A stretch of DNA of 64,000 bases from Methyloceanibacter sp. wino2 (GTDB lineage: Bacteria; Pseudomonadota; Alphaproteobacteria; Rhizobiales; Methyloligellaceae), in contig NZ_CP028960.1 of assembly GCF_003071365.1 (NCBI RefSeq), positions 1,798,001-1,862,000 of the forward strand. The letters are read 5' to 3'. Shown piece after piece: positions 25,571 to 35,472 of the stretch. Position 1 is the stretch's first letter. The number at the start of each line of letters is the position of its first letter. The position numbers and the translations under genes were made by a program. Under the pieces are notes generated by a model. That model did no database searches. It was not told the DNA's origin and saw only the letters and a list, made by a program, of their open reading frames with translations.

Positions 25571-27448
25571 ATGAGCGAAACCGTCACCATATCCAAATCG
25601 ACCGTTGCGCCGTCCCTCGTCCCGCCGGAGCAGGGGCTCGCCATGCCGCGGCAATGCGTCAAGCATTGGCCCGGGCCACGCCATCGGAGGTGGTTCTCCT
25701 GGAAGGTTCTATTCGCGCGCCTCTTCGTATTCGTGACCGCGGGCGCGGTCACCGTGTATGGGGCGACGCAGATGTACGCCGTCGTGGGGCAGACCAACGC
25801 CACCAGTCTGCAGGTGCTGCTCGTCATCCTTTTTGCCTTGTCATTCTCGTGGATCACACTGTCGGCGGCGACCGCGCTACTCGGCTTCTGTGTTTTGCTC
25901 AGCCAGCGCCTGCGCGCAAAAAGCACTGGCAAGCCGGCGGCGCTCACAACGCGTACGGCGATCGTGATGCCCGTCTACAACGAAGACCCGGAGATGGTGT
26001 TCGGCACGCTGCGTGATCTCGCGCGGGGGCTTGCTGCAAAGGGATGCGCGAAGCATTTCGAGGTCTTCGTCCTCAGCGACACGAACGACCCCGAGACCCT
26101 GCGCCAGGAAGAGACAGCCGCGCATCGGCTTCGGTCCCTCGGCCGTCATGGCATCGGTGCGTATTACCGGAAGCGGAAGGACAACGAAGGCAAGAAGGCC
26201 GGCAACGTCGCCGAGTTCGTGCAGCGTTGGGGCGGACGCTACGATTTCATGATCGTGCTCGACGCGGACAGCACGATGACCCCCGACGCGGTGCTTACGC
26301 TCGCGCGGGCCATGGAGGCGGAGCCGCGGACGGGTCTTATTCAAACCTTGCCCCATCTCACGGGCGGCCAAACGCTGTTCGCGCGGCTCCAGCAATTCGC
26401 GGCGGCCGTCTACGGGCCGCTCCACGCATCGGGCCTGGCGCTGTGGTTCGGGAACGATAGCAACTACTGGGGCCACAACGCGATCATCCGGGTGCGGGCG
26501 TTTGCCGATGCGTGCGGTCTGCCTGCCTTGGGCGGCGTGCCGCCGTTCGGCGGGCCGATCCTCAGCCATGACTTCGTCGAGGCGGCCTTGCTGCGCCGGG
26601 CCGGATACGGCGTCTCCATGCGGCCCGATATCGCCGGGAGTTTCGAGGGAACGCCCCCGACCCTGTCCGAGCACGCGGCGCGTGACCGCCGCTGGGCACA
26701 AGGCAATCTGCAGCACGCCCGGCTCGTCGGCGGGGCAGGGCTGCATTGGATGAGCCGGTTTCACCTCGTCAACGGCATCATGAGTTATCTGGCTTCGCCC
26801 ATCTGGCTCCTGTTCCTCGCCACCGGGTTCGCCTTGAGCTGGATCGCCGAGTCGGTTCCGACCGACTACTTCCCTCGCGATTTCGCGCTTTACCCGACCT
26901 GGCCGCAGTTCGATGCGCGGCAGGCGCTGTCGTTGCTGGGCGTGTCCCTAGCGGTGCTGCTCATGCCGAAGCTGTTGGCCTGGGCCGCGGCCATGATGGA
27001 CAGCGACAGGCGCACGGCCGCAGGCGGAGGCCTTGCGTTGACGGGAAGCGTCGTTCTCGAAGTGCTGCTGTCGTCCCTGCTGGCGCCGGTGATGATGCTG
27101 TTGCAGAGTCGCGCCGTGCTCGACGTGCTCCTGGGGCGCGACTCGGGTTGGGGCGCACAGCAGCGGTTCGCCGCGGACGCGTCCTTCATCGCCGTCGCCC
27201 GGCGGAATCTGGGGCTGACGGCCATGGGGCTCGTCTCATCCTACGCCGCGTTCAGCGTGTCCATTTCCGTGTGGCTATGGCTGTTGCCCGTTTGGCTGGG
27301 CCTGAGCGGCGCCATCCCGCTGGCCTATGTCACAGCGCGGCGGGGGGTGGGCATGGCGGCCTTGCGCGCAGGCCTGTTCCAGATCGCCGGCGAGCGCCGG
27401 CACCGTAAGGACGCGCCACTGCCCAAGGGCGAGGCCGTTCCAGGATAA
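25571..27448 (+). CDS. mdoH: Glucans biosynthesis glucosyltransferase MdoH (OpgH)
   Basis: A 625-aa inner-membrane GT2 enzyme that polymerises glucose from UDP-glucose for periplasmic glucans. Two N-terminal helices are followed by the catalytic domain with TAIVMPVYNEDPEMVF, the DxD-type motif VLDADSTMTPD, SHDFVEAALLRRAG with the catalytic Asp, and RRWAQGNLQH (QxxRW-like). Several C-terminal helices follow. It is shorter than E. coli OpgH (about 850 aa), lacking long cytosolic N- and C-terminal extensions, which is common in alphaproteobacteria. It is coupled to mdoG. Confidence 0.96.
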   Translation: MSETVTISKSTVAPSLVPPEQGLAMPRQCVKHWPGPRHRRWFSWKVLFARLFVFVTAGAVTVYGATQMYAVVGQTNATSLQVLLVILFALSFSWITLSAATALLGFCVLLSQRLRAKSTGKPAALTTRTAIVMPVYNEDPEMVFGTLRDLARGLAAKGCAKHFEVFVLSDTNDPETLRQEETAAHRLRSLGRHGIGAYYRKRKDNEGKKAGNVAEFVQRWGGRYDFMIVLDADSTMTPDAVLTLARAMEAEPRTGLIQTLPHLTGGQTLFARLQQFAAAVYGPLHASGLALWFGNDSNYWGHNAIIRVRAFADACGLPALGGVPPFGGPILSHDFVEAALLRRAGYGVSMRPDIAGSFEGTPPTLSEHAARDRRWAQGNLQHARLVGGAGLHWMSRFHLVNGIMSYLASPIWLLFLATGFALSWIAESVPTDYFPRDFALYPTWPQFDARQALSLLGVSLAVLLMPKLLAWAAAMMDSDRRTAAGGGLALTGSVVLEVLLSSLLAPVMMLLQSRAVLDVLLGRDSGWGAQQRFAADASFIAVARRNLGLTAMGLVSSYAAFSVSISVWLWLLPVWLGLSGAIPLAYVTARRGVGMAALRAGLFQIAGERRHRKDAPLPKGEAVPG

Positions 27449-27464
27449 GAAAGCTAAGAAAGCG

Positions 27465-28073
27465 CTAGTTGCCGAACAGGCCCTTGAGCGGTCCGTTGCC
27501 ACCGAACAGGCCGCCTCCGGAACGGCGCTGGGGCTGTTCCTTCTTGGGCGCTGCTGCCGAGCTCGTGGTTGTCTGCCTCGACGGGCTGGACGTCGTAGTC
27601 CGCCGCGATGGGCTGGCGCCCGAATCGGACGGGGCGGCCCGGCTTGGCTCCGCGGCTCGTTTCTGGGCGGGCGCGGGCGCGAGAGCGGCCTGCTCGATCC
27701 AGCCGCCGGCGCCGCTGTTCACGTCCTGGATGCGGAGATACTTGCCCTGTTTGGCCACGGCGCGGAACGGCCGCCCCATGGGAAGGCTGTAGAGCGGCGA
27801 TGCGGAGGGGCTGGGTGAGGACAGCACCTGCACGGGTTGCTTCGACACGAGAACCTTGCCGGCCAGGGGAGAGCCCGGCGGCAGCGGTGTGCCCATGGTC
27901 GGCTGGTTGCTTCCCGATGCCGAGCCTGCGTCCTCGGCCGGCGGCGTAACGTCGACCGTCATGCCCAACGTGTCTTTGGTGGTCGTGTCTTCGGTGTCGA
28001 TCAAGAAGAAGACACCCGCGACAAGGCAAAGGCCGATCGCCAGAAGAATTCCGAGTAGCTTATGCTCGGCCAT
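27465..28073 (-). CDS. Membrane-anchored bacterial SH3-domain protein
   Basis: A 202-aa protein with one N-terminal membrane anchor (about residues 7-24), a Pro/Ser linker, an SH3-like domain (VLVSKQPVQVLSSPSPSAS, RPFRAVAKQGKYLRIQ, GGWIEQAAL; about 74-133) and a Ser/Thr/Pro/Arg-rich disordered tail ending in Gly-rich GGGLFGGNGP. Such domains commonly bind peptidoglycan peptides. It starts 5 nt after the D-Ala-D-Ala carboxypeptidase stop on the same strand, so a cell-wall role is likely. Function beyond this is unknown. Confidence 0.83.
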   Translation of the reverse strand: MAEHKLLGILLAIGLCLVAGVFFLIDTEDTTTKDTLGMTVDVTPPAEDAGSASGSNQPTMGTPLPPGSPLAGKVLVSKQPVQVLSSPSPSASPLYSLPMGRPFRAVAKQGKYLRIQDVNSGAGGWIEQAALAPAPAQKRAAEPSRAAPSDSGASPSRRTTTSSPSRQTTTSSAAAPKKEQPQRRSGGGLFGGNGPLKGLFGN

Positions 28074-28078
28074 GAACG

Positions 28079-29194
28079 TTACTCCCTACGCAGACGCGCA
28101 CTATGCCACAGGCCCGACGCCCGATCCAGCGCGCCACCATTGCGATTAAGCGTGCTGATCGGAGGCTTGTCCGCGCCGGCCCATCCGGGCGCGCCCGTTT
28201 GTGCCCCAAGGCGATCTAGGCTTTTTCCGTTAATGGCACGTATCGGTGGGCGCGCGCTTTGTAGCGATCTCGGCCGCCCCCAGACCCGGAAAATCGCGGG
28301 GGCCGAATCGATAATGGCGCGCATCTCGTCGTAGCGCGCAGGATGGCTCTTGCTGCCCAACACCACGCCCACGATGGTTTGGCCGTTGGGGGCCCGCCAA
28401 GCCGTGACCAGGTTGTAGATGTTGTTGGAGACATGCGACCCGGTCTTGGCGCCGATCACCGTTCCTTCGCCGAGGATTTCGAGGCTCGTCTTGAGCTCGA
28501 CCGTGCGGGGCTGCCGACCCGCGATATGCAGCGTGCGCTCGGTACAGGCCCATGCGGGCAGGATGCGCGGGTCGACGAAGATCTTTGCCGCGATCAGCCC
28601 CATGTCGCGCGCCGTCGCGGCGTTCTTGGGCGACAATCCGTAAGGATCGGCGAAGCGCGCGTTGTGTGCGGCGAGTTTCTTGGCAGCGGCTTCCATCTCC
28701 TCTACGAAGCGCGCCGTCGCCTTGGCCGTGTCACCATGCTTGGCCTCGGAGGCCAACAAGTCGTGCCCGACCGCGTCGGCAATGGCGAGCGAGGCGTCGT
28801 TACCGGAGACCAGGACCATGCCGTAAAGCAGGTCCTGGAGCGTCCAGACATCGAGCCGCTTGAGCTTCGCGGACGAGCCGCCGGTCAGATGCGGCCAATT
28901 GATCTTGATCGTCTCGGAGAGCCGGTCGCCCATCCGGTCCACGAGGATGTAGGCCGTCACCAGCTTGGTGAGGCTGAGGATGCGGAAGATCTCGTCGGGG
29001 TTCTTCTCGTAAAGGACCTCGCCCGTGTCCGCGTTCAGCACGAAAACCGATTTCGCGCTCACGTCCGGCGGTTGGATCCCTTTGTTCATCGCGCTCGACT
29101 GTGCGGTCCGGTGGAGCCCAATCAATGCTATCGCCGCGGCCATCGTCACGACGATGCAAGCAAGTCCGAAAAGCCGCCCCCACTTTTGCAACAT
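28079..29194 (-). CDS. D-alanyl-D-alanine carboxypeptidase (peptidase S11, DacA/PBP5-like)
   Basis: A 371-aa low-molecular-weight penicillin-binding protein that trims the terminal D-Ala of peptidoglycan stem peptides. All three active-site motifs are present: SLTK (Ser74, Lys77), SGN (130-132) and KTG (250-252). An N-terminal hydrophobic segment (about 8-27) serves as signal or anchor. The C-terminal 75 residues after the S11 domain are basic, without the usual PBP5 C-terminal domain or amphipathic anchor, and could reflect an unseen frameshift. The start may be ATG 29194 or TTG 29221. It is followed 5 nt later by the SH3-domain gene. Confidence 0.93.
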   Translation of the reverse strand: MLQKWGRLFGLACIVVTMAAAIALIGLHRTAQSSAMNKGIQPPDVSAKSVFVLNADTGEVLYEKNPDEIFRILSLTKLVTAYILVDRMGDRLSETIKINWPHLTGGSSAKLKRLDVWTLQDLLYGMVLVSGNDASLAIADAVGHDLLASEAKHGDTAKATARFVEEMEAAAKKLAAHNARFADPYGLSPKNAATARDMGLIAAKIFVDPRILPAWACTERTLHIAGRQPRTVELKTSLEILGEGTVIGAKTGSHVSNNIYNLVTAWRAPNGQTIVGVVLGSKSHPARYDEMRAIIDSAPAIFRVWGRPRSLQSARPPIRAINGKSLDRLGAQTGAPGWAGADKPPISTLNRNGGALDRASGLWHSARLRRE

Positions 29195-29314
29195 GATCCG
29201 GCGCCGCCGCGTTCCGTTCAACTGTCGTTGCGCATTCTATAATGACGCTCGATGACAGTTCCAACGGCGCGGTGGTCGCAGGTTGCGCGTCGGCATCCCG
29301 CGTTGGCGGCGTTC

Positions 29315-31309
29315 CTACTTGCCCATTGACGCTTCCGCGAGGTGATTCACCGTCGGTTTCTTGCCGGCGTTGGCGCTGTCCTCGAGCCCGAGAGCTTCGT
29401 GGGCTTCGGACGCCTTCTCGAAGACATGCGGTGCGAGCCCGCGCTTGCTCAGCGCTTCCTGCATCTTGAGGCGCATGAAGGCGCTGGTCGTGTACCGGGT
29501 CGTTGACGCGTAGTGATGCTCCATCATGTGCTCGATCATCGCGGCGTAGTCGTCGTAGAGATCCTCCGCGATCCGGCTGCCATCGTGATTGACGACGGCG
29601 TTGACCCGCTTGCCGGCTTTCTCGCAGGCATCGCATAGGACCTTTTGAAGGTCGTCGATGTCGCTCTTCTTGCGGACGCTCCAGCCTTCGAGGTTCAGGA
29701 ACAGGATGTTCCGGTCCTCGTCGTAGCTGACGCGCTCCCACAGCTTGAGATTCATCAGGTCGGACAAGAGCTCCATCGGCTCTTCGAAGAAGATGCGCCG
29801 CTCCATGCAGATCGGATTGACGATGACCGGCTCGAACTCCATGTGCGGGAGAATGTCCTGATCGATGTCGATACCCGGTGCGACTTCGATCAGCTCGAGG
29901 CCGTCCGGCGTCAGCTGGAAAACGCAGCGCTCGGTGACGTAGATCACCGGCTGAGAGCGTTGCTGGGCAAAGTGCCCGCTGAACGTAATCTGCTCGACTT
30001 GATTGACGAACTTCTTGGCCCGGCCCTCTTGAACGATCTTGAGCGTGCCGTTGGCGATCTCGACTTGCAGGCCGCCGGCGGTGAATGTCCCGGCGAATAC
30101 GACGGCGCGGGAGTTCTGCGAGATATTGATGAAGCCGCCGCAGCCGTTCAGGCGCCCGCCGAAACGGCTGGTGTTGACGTTGCCTTGCGCATCGCACTCA
30201 GCCATGCCGAGGCAGGTGAGATCGAGCCCGCCGCCATCGTAGAAATCGAACATGGTGTTCTGGTCGATGATCGAGTGGGCGTTGGCCGATGAGCCGAAGC
30301 TCGACCCACCCGCCAGCACACCGCCGACGGCGCCGGCTTCTGTGGTGAGGGTGATGTAGGGCGTCACCTTCTCTTCGTTGGCGATCGAGGCCACGCCGTC
30401 GGGCGCGCCGACGCCGAGATTCACGACGCCGTTCGGCGGCAACTCGAACGCAGCGCGGCGCGCGATCACCTTGCGGGCGTCGAGCGGCATTTTCGGCATG
30501 CCTTCCACGGGCACCCGGATTTCGCCGGACAGCGCCGGATCGTAGATCACGCCATAATTCATGCGGTGCATTTCCGGCGGGTCGGCCACCACGACGCAGT
30601 CCACCAGAATGCCGGGGACCTTCACGTCTTTCGGTTTGAGCGACCCCTGCTCGACGATGCGCTCGACCTGGGCGATGACGAGGCCGCCATTGTTGTAGGC
30701 GGCCATGGCCTGGGCCAGGCTGTCGAGCGTCAGCGCTTCCTTCTCCATGCTGAGGTTGCCTGACGGATCGGCGCTGGTCGCGCGGATGAAGGCCACGTCG
30801 ATCTTCGTCGCCTTGTAGAAGAGCCACTCCTCGCCTTCGACCTCGACGAGCTTGACGATGTCTTCCTCCGTCACGTCGTTGACCTTGCCGCCGTCGATCC
30901 GCGGGTCGACATAGGTGTGGAGGCCGACCTTGGAGAAGAGGCCGGGCTGGCCGGCGGCGCAGGCCCGGTAGAGCTGGGAGATCACGCCTTGGGGCAGGTT
31001 GTAGCCGCAGATCTTGTTCTGCTGGGCGGCCTCGGCGACTTTGGGCATCCGACCGAAATTGGCGGCGATCACGCGTTTCAGAAGACCCTCATGGTGCAGG
31101 CGCCCGGTCCCTAGGCCCTTACTGTCGCCAGCGCCGGCGCACATGATCAGCGTAAGGTCACGGGGCCCGCCGGTCTCGACAAAGCGGGCCTCAAGCGCTG
31201 CATGAAGCGCCTCCGGAATGCAGCTTTGAACAAAACCGGTCGTCGTGACGACATCGTTGTCATGGATCAGCGCGATGGCTTCGTCAGCCTTTATGGTCTT
31301 GTCTGTCAT
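29315..31309 (-). CDS. Acyl-CoA:acetate/3-ketoacid CoA-transferase, long form
   Basis: A 664-aa family I CoA-transferase (YdiF/propionate CoA-transferase type) that moves CoA between carboxylates through a glutamyl-CoA thioester. Alpha and beta halves are fused: TTGFVQSCIPEAL and AGAGDSKGLG in the first, NLGVGAPDGVA and TEAGAVGGVLAGG with the catalytic Glu324 in the second. After about residue 525 there is an extra 140-residue domain (LFLNLEGWSVRKKSD, VVNHDGSRIAEDLYD) absent from the roughly 530-aa E. coli enzyme. ATG 31309 fits the family; a TTG at 31321 with AGAGGA 6 nt before it is an alternative. Confidence 0.9.
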   Translation of the reverse strand: MTDKTIKADEAIALIHDNDVVTTTGFVQSCIPEALHAALEARFVETGGPRDLTLIMCAGAGDSKGLGTGRLHHEGLLKRVIAANFGRMPKVAEAAQQNKICGYNLPQGVISQLYRACAAGQPGLFSKVGLHTYVDPRIDGGKVNDVTEEDIVKLVEVEGEEWLFYKATKIDVAFIRATSADPSGNLSMEKEALTLDSLAQAMAAYNNGGLVIAQVERIVEQGSLKPKDVKVPGILVDCVVVADPPEMHRMNYGVIYDPALSGEIRVPVEGMPKMPLDARKVIARRAAFELPPNGVVNLGVGAPDGVASIANEEKVTPYITLTTEAGAVGGVLAGGSSFGSSANAHSIIDQNTMFDFYDGGGLDLTCLGMAECDAQGNVNTSRFGGRLNGCGGFINISQNSRAVVFAGTFTAGGLQVEIANGTLKIVQEGRAKKFVNQVEQITFSGHFAQQRSQPVIYVTERCVFQLTPDGLELIEVAPGIDIDQDILPHMEFEPVIVNPICMERRIFFEEPMELLSDLMNLKLWERVSYDEDRNILFLNLEGWSVRKKSDIDDLQKVLCDACEKAGKRVNAVVNHDGSRIAEDLYDDYAAMIEHMMEHHYASTTRYTTSAFMRLKMQEALSKRGLAPHVFEKASEAHEALGLEDSANAGKKPTVNHLAEASMGK

Positions 31310-31633
31310 TCTCAATCTCAATCCGTTTCCTCTGGGGTCTTCTCTTTTCGCACTTGCGAAAAGGGCACAGCATTATTGGAAGCCCGATCGCTGAGCTTCA
31401 GCCGTTCAGGATTAGACTAAAGGCTCGTTGACTTCCAGACCGTGTATGACTTCGGGAGCCTGTCATGGGGGCGAGCCCAATACGGGCCCCGGGAAATAGC
31501 CTTGGGACAACGCGCCGGCGGCAGGGGGGCAGGCGCGACGTTTGGCCCGGTTGGGCGCGTGGAATCGCCATGAATGGTTCGCATAGTGCACGAGGTCGGC
31601 TCTGACCGGCCGCTCTGTCTGCAGGAAGCCGAA
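31310..31633. other. Divergent intergenic region, no gene seen
   Basis: About 324 bp between the divergent CoA-transferase and dioxygenase-family genes, so it should carry both promoters. Short overlapping open frames on the minus strand (31398-31669) have Arg/Pro-rich translations without ribosome sites and look like chance. No clear operator or hairpin was found. Confidence 0.5.
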
Positions 31634-32431
31634 ATGCACGCAAGACTCCCCACCTATTTCATCTCGCATGGGGGCGGCCCGTGGCCATGGGTGCCCGATA
31701 TGCGGGCGATGTTTGCGAACCTGGAACGTTCGCTCAAGGACATGGCTGCGGAGCTTGGCGACCGGCCGAAGGCGATCTTGGTAATCTCAGGCCATTGGGA
31801 GTCGGACGATGTCGCCATCATGGCCTCGCCTGCACCGCCGATGGTGTATGACTATTTCGGCTTTCCACCAGAGACCTATGACGTCCTCTATCCGGCCCCG
31901 GGCGCCCCGGCGCTGGCCCGAAAGGCGCTGGATCTCCTCACCGCTGCGGGGATCACTGCGCATCTGGATGAAAGCCAAGGCTTCGATCACGGAACGTTTG
32001 CACCCCTAGCGATCATGTATCCGAACGCGGATGTGCCGATCTTTCAGATTTCCCTGCTGAAGTCTTATGATCCGGCTGCTCATCTCGCCGTTGGCCGGGC
32101 GCTCTCTGCTTTGCGGGACGAGGGCGTGGTGATCGTCGGCTCCGGCCTGAGCTACCACAACCTGAAACTATTCGGCCCCGGCGCAAAGGTGCCGTCGGAG
32201 GCATTTGACGCATGGCTAGGGGAGGCGCTCGCCCGCTCGCCGGAAGAGCGGATTGCTGCAGTGCTCGACTGGGAACATGCGCCCTACGCGCGCGTCTGCC
32301 ATAAGAAGGAAGACCATTTACTCCCCCTGTTCGTCGCGCTGGGCGCGGCCGAGGACGACCCGGCAACGCGGATCTATCACGATGAAAATCTTATGGGCGG
32401 CGTGACGGCGTCCAGCTATCGGTTCGGGTAG
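31634..32431 (+). CDS. Class III extradiol ring-cleavage dioxygenase family (DODA/LigB type)
   Basis: A 265-aa member of the non-haem iron or zinc LigB/DODA family. The ATG at 31634 follows AGGA by 7 nt; the open frame to 31574 adds an unlikely N-terminus. Motifs are TYFISHGGGPW (first metal His12), LVISGHWESD (second His), FDHGTFAPLAIMYP and IVGSGLSYHNL. Bacterial members are often annotated as 4,5-DOPA or related catechol dioxygenases, but no aromatic pathway gene lies nearby, so the substrate is unknown. Confidence 0.88.
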   Translation: MHARLPTYFISHGGGPWPWVPDMRAMFANLERSLKDMAAELGDRPKAILVISGHWESDDVAIMASPAPPMVYDYFGFPPETYDVLYPAPGAPALARKALDLLTAAGITAHLDESQGFDHGTFAPLAIMYPNADVPIFQISLLKSYDPAAHLAVGRALSALRDEGVVIVGSGLSYHNLKLFGPGAKVPSEAFDAWLGEALARSPEERIAAVLDWEHAPYARVCHKKEDHLLPLFVALGAAEDDPATRIYHDENLMGGVTASSYRFG

Positions 32432-32527
32432 GCGAACGTTCGAGGCGCCCCATTCGCTTGTCGTCGCCCGATGCTCGATTGCGCACTTGAGACTAGTCGA
32501 CAAGGCGGACGGCCTTGGTGCCGGGGC

Positions 32528-33574
32528 TCAGATGATCTCGTCTTCGTCGAACAGCGGGTCTTCTTCCAGCTGACCCGCCAGCAGGTCGATCGTTGCTGCC
32601 GGGTCGTCGTCGGCGCGAATTCTGGCGACGTGAAATAGCCCGTCGCCTTCGTTGACCACGGGCAGATTGGTGCGGCCGACCAGTAGGCCCGGCTCGCCCG
32701 CAACGATCTCGGTCTCGACTTCGCCGAACGGATTGGAGATCAGTCCGAGGATGTCGCCGCACTCCACGTGGGCGCCGATCGTCTTGACGGTACGCAACAG
32801 TCCTCCGGCCGGCGCGCGAAGCCAGAAACTCGACGAGGACCGCATCGGCGCGACCTGAGGCTTTGCAATCCCCTTGGCCTTGACCATCCCGAGATGACGC
32901 ATGACCCGCAGGATGCCCATCACGCCCGTGCGTGCGGAGACCTCATCGAAGCGCAAGCCTTCGCCGGCTTCGTAGAGCAAAATGTCGACGTCCAGCTCAC
33001 GGGCGGCCTGACGCAGGGACCCGTCGCGAATCTTGGATGTCATCACGATCGGCGCGCCGAAGACTTCGGCAAGCGTCATCGTTTCCGGTTTGCGTGGCGA
33101 CACGCGGACCTGCGGCAGGTTGGTGCGGTGGATCGCCGCCGAGTGCAGGTCGATGCCCACATCGGACCGCTTGACGATCTCGGTCATGAACATCTTGGCG
33201 AGACGCGCGGCGAGGGAGCCGATCGCGTCGCCGGGGAAGGAGCGATTGAGGTCACGCCGATCCGGCAGGTACCGCGAATGATTTAGGAAGCCGTAGCTGT
33301 TGACGATGGGAATCGCGAGCAGCGTCCCTTTCATCGTATCGAGGCTCGGCATCCGCAGGAGCCGGCGGACGATCTCCACGCCCATGACCTCGTCACCGTG
33401 GATCGCAGCGCTCACGAACAAGGTCGGTCCCGGTTCGCGGCCGTGCACCACATGGACAGACATGGTGACGGGTGTGTGATCGGACAGAACGCTGACGGGA
33501 AGATCAACGGTCTGGCGTGAGCCTGGCGGAATCTGACGGCCGCCGATCTCGAATGGTTTTCGCCTCAACTTCAA
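32528..33574 (-). CDS. Succinylglutamate desuccinylase/aspartoacylase family protein
   Basis: A 348-aa zinc carboxypeptidase-fold deacylase (AstE/AspA group). Zinc ligands are visible in IHGDEVMG (His59, Glu62) and [17 protein letters not shown] is the usual substrate-binding loop. The start overlaps the rimK stop by 4 nt, and RimB-like and RimK genes lie directly upstream. In AstE/AspA enzymes the reaction is hydrolysis of N-acyl-Glu/Asp; in this context it may cleave glutamyl products made or removed by the RimK/RimB pair. That link is inference from order. Confidence 0.88.
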   Translation of the reverse strand: MKLRRKPFEIGGRQIPPGSRQTVDLPVSVLSDHTPVTMSVHVVHGREPGPTLFVSAAIHGDEVMGVEIVRRLLRMPSLDTMKGTLLAIPIVNSYGFLNHSRYLPDRRDLNRSFPGDAIGSLAARLAKMFMTEIVKRSDVGIDLHSAAIHRTNLPQVRVSPRKPETMTLAEVFGAPIVMTSKIRDGSLRQAARELDVDILLYEAGEGLRFDEVSARTGVMGILRVMRHLGMVKAKGIAKPQVAPMRSSSSFWLRAPAGGLLRTVKTIGAHVECGDILGLISNPFGEVETEIVAGEPGLLVGRTNLPVVNEGDGLFHVARIRADDDPAATIDLLAGQLEEDPLFDEDEII

Positions 33575-34476
33575 CCTTTGCCGCGTGTCCGTGTCTTGCC
33601 TGGTTTCGCTTCTTTCTCGAGGAACTCGATCATCCTCCCGGCGATATCGATGCCTGTGGCCTTCTCGACGCCCTCCAGCCCTGGGGAGGAATTTACCTCC
33701 ATGATAACGGCGCCGTGGTTGGCGCGCAGCATGTCGACACCGCAGACATTCAACCCGAGCGCTTTTGCCGCGCGGACCGCGGTCGACCGCTCCTCCGGTG
33801 AAATCTTGACCGTCTGAGCGGAGCCGCCCCGGTGGAGGTTGGACCGGAACTCACCCTCCGCACCGGTGCGCTTCATGGCGGCGACTACCTTTCCGCCAAT
33901 AACAAGAACGCGGATGTCGCTGCCACCTGCCTCCTTGATGAACTCCTGCACCAGAATGTTCACATTGGCGCCGCGGAAGGCCTCGATGACGGACTTGGCG
34001 GACCGATCCGTGTCCGCGAGGACCACGCCGATGCCCTGCGTGCCTTCGAGAAGCTTGACGACCAGCGGCGCGCCGCCGGCCAGCCTGACGACTTCCTCGG
34101 TCTGCTTTGGGTCGTGAGCGAAGGTCGTCACCGGCAAACCGATTCCATCGCGCGCCAAAATCTGCATCGAACGGAGCTTATCGCGCGAGCGGCCGATAGC
34201 GACCGACTCGTTGAGGGGATAGACACCCATCATCTCGAACTGGCGCAGAACGGCCAAGCCATAGAAGGTCACCGACGCACCGATGCGCGGGATGACAGCA
34301 TCGTAGTGGGGTAGCTTCTCGCCGTTGTAGTAGATCTCCGGGCGGCGCGAGGCGATGTTCATGTAGCAGCGCAACGTGTTGATGATATCCAGCTCGTGGC
34401 CGCGTTGCTCTGCTGCTTCCTTCAAGCGCCGATGCGAATAAAGTTCCGCGTTGCGGGCCAACATTGCGATCTTCAT
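33571..34476 (-). CDS. rimK: RimK-family alpha-L-glutamate ligase
   Basis: A 301-aa ATP-grasp enzyme. In E. coli RimK adds glutamates to the C-terminus of ribosomal protein S6 and can make poly-alpha-glutamate. The N-terminus [18 protein letters not shown] and [19 protein letters not shown] match RimK; the ATP-grasp core has [38 protein letters not shown] and the metal-binding end [13 protein letters not shown]. It starts 68 nt after the RimB-like gene and overlaps the AstE-like gene by 4 nt. Whether S6 is the substrate here is assumed from family. Confidence 0.96.
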   Translation of the reverse strand: MKIAMLARNAELYSHRRLKEAAEQRGHELDIINTLRCYMNIASRRPEIYYNGEKLPHYDAVIPRIGASVTFYGLAVLRQFEMMGVYPLNESVAIGRSRDKLRSMQILARDGIGLPVTTFAHDPKQTEEVVRLAGGAPLVVKLLEGTQGIGVVLADTDRSAKSVIEAFRGANVNILVQEFIKEAGGSDIRVLVIGGKVVAAMKRTGAEGEFRSNLHRGGSAQTVKISPEERSTAVRAAKALGLNVCGVDMLRANHGAVIMEVNSSPGLEGVEKATGIDIAGRMIEFLEKEAKPGKTRTRGKG

Positions 34477-34543
34477 ATCAAAACCCCGGTATCAACGAAT
34501 TAAACAAAACAAGACGCCGTTGCGTCCTCAGGAAGTTTCACGA

Positions 34544-35032
34544 CTACGTTTCGTGCAACTCAAGCGGCGCGGGCCCGATGGGGTCGCCTGCGAGATACGA
34601 CCGGCCCGAGTTGACGATCAATCGCTGCGTGCGCAGCGCTGTTCTGCCAACGATCATGTCGAACTTCATATTCTCGCGATCGGCGAGCGAAATCTCAATC
34701 ACCCAGGCGCGTTTCCCCAGGACCATCGTCGTCTTGATTATGGGGCGAGTCTCCGGCACGCCCCCCGTGTTCTTGATGTTGCGAACGTCCTCAAGCTGTG
34801 CCTCGTAGCGCACTTTCGATCTACGGCCGGCCGCCGGGAGCGTAAAGCTTATCCAGTGCTGCCCATTGCGCTCAAACCGCTCCATGTGGTCGGTGTTCAA
34901 GGCCGAGGTCCGCGCGCCGGTATCGATCTTTGCCCGCATCGACGCAATCCCGAGTTCGGGAAGGGCGACATGCTCGCGCCAGCCGATCTCACGGCCTTCG
35001 AGACGCTTCGAACGAGTGACGCGTTTCTTCAT
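34544..35032 (-). CDS. RimB-like aspartic/zinc protease (ATP-dependent zinc protease family)
   Basis: A 162-aa protein of the Zn_protease family (PF05618), a retropepsin-like fold. The core KIDTGARTSALN has the DTGA active-site motif; VMVGRTALRTQRLIVNSGRSYLAG-like sequence near the end is typical (seen here as IVGRTALRTQRLIVN). In Pseudomonas the RimB protease trims glutamates added by RimK, and the adjacency to rimK supports that role. AAGGA lies 9 nt before the ATG at 35032, favouring it over 35053. Confidence 0.88.
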   Translation of the reverse strand: MKKRVTRSKRLEGREIGWREHVALPELGIASMRAKIDTGARTSALNTDHMERFERNGQHWISFTLPAAGRRSKVRYEAQLEDVRNIKNTGGVPETRPIIKTTMVLGKRAWVIEISLADRENMKFDMIVGRTALRTQRLIVNSGRSYLAGDPIGPAPLELHET

Positions 35033-35186
35033 GTATGGAAGTCCTTGCCGCAACGAGCACCAACGAGGTCAGAGCACCATACTGTCTTTCCACTGAACGT
35101 GAAGCGGCAACGCGCCGAGGCTGTGCGGTTATCACGAACAGGCATACGTGCTTCAGAGTCCCGAATCGCTGCGTGCAGCATCTGAC

Positions 35187-35396
35187 CTATTCTCCCTGCC
35201 AGAGCCCGCGCAAGACTTCCTGCATATGGCCTTCCAGGTCGAGAGCCAGCTTCTCGGCGTCGGCGGCGACCGCCTCGATGGCCCTTCTGCGCGGCGTGTC
35301 GGCAAAGGGCCCCGCCGCCTCGCGAAGATACGCCGCCGCCTCCAAGATCTTCCTGTGGGCCACGCGAGCTTCTTCTAGATAGGTCTCTGTATTCAT
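35187..35396 (-). CDS. Small helical protein upstream of rimB-rimK
   Basis: A 69-aa soluble, acidic, all-helical protein (NTETYLEEARVAHRKILEA to MQEVLRGLWQGE). AGAGG lies 11 nt before the ATG at 35396; a longer open frame to 35501 overlaps the preceding gene and is Arg-rich, so it is less likely. No known domain. Pseudomonas rim operons also begin with a small protein (RimA), but I see no basis for calling them homologous. Confidence 0.6.
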   Translation of the reverse strand: MNTETYLEEARVAHRKILEAAAYLREAAGPFADTPRRRAIEAVAADAEKLALDLEGHMQEVLRGLWQGE

Positions 35397-35472
35397 CGGG
35401 TCCCAACCTCTCGGCTTATCGGAACCTGAAGTGCGGTGCCGCGATATCACGGCGCCGTTGTTCCGGCAAAAG

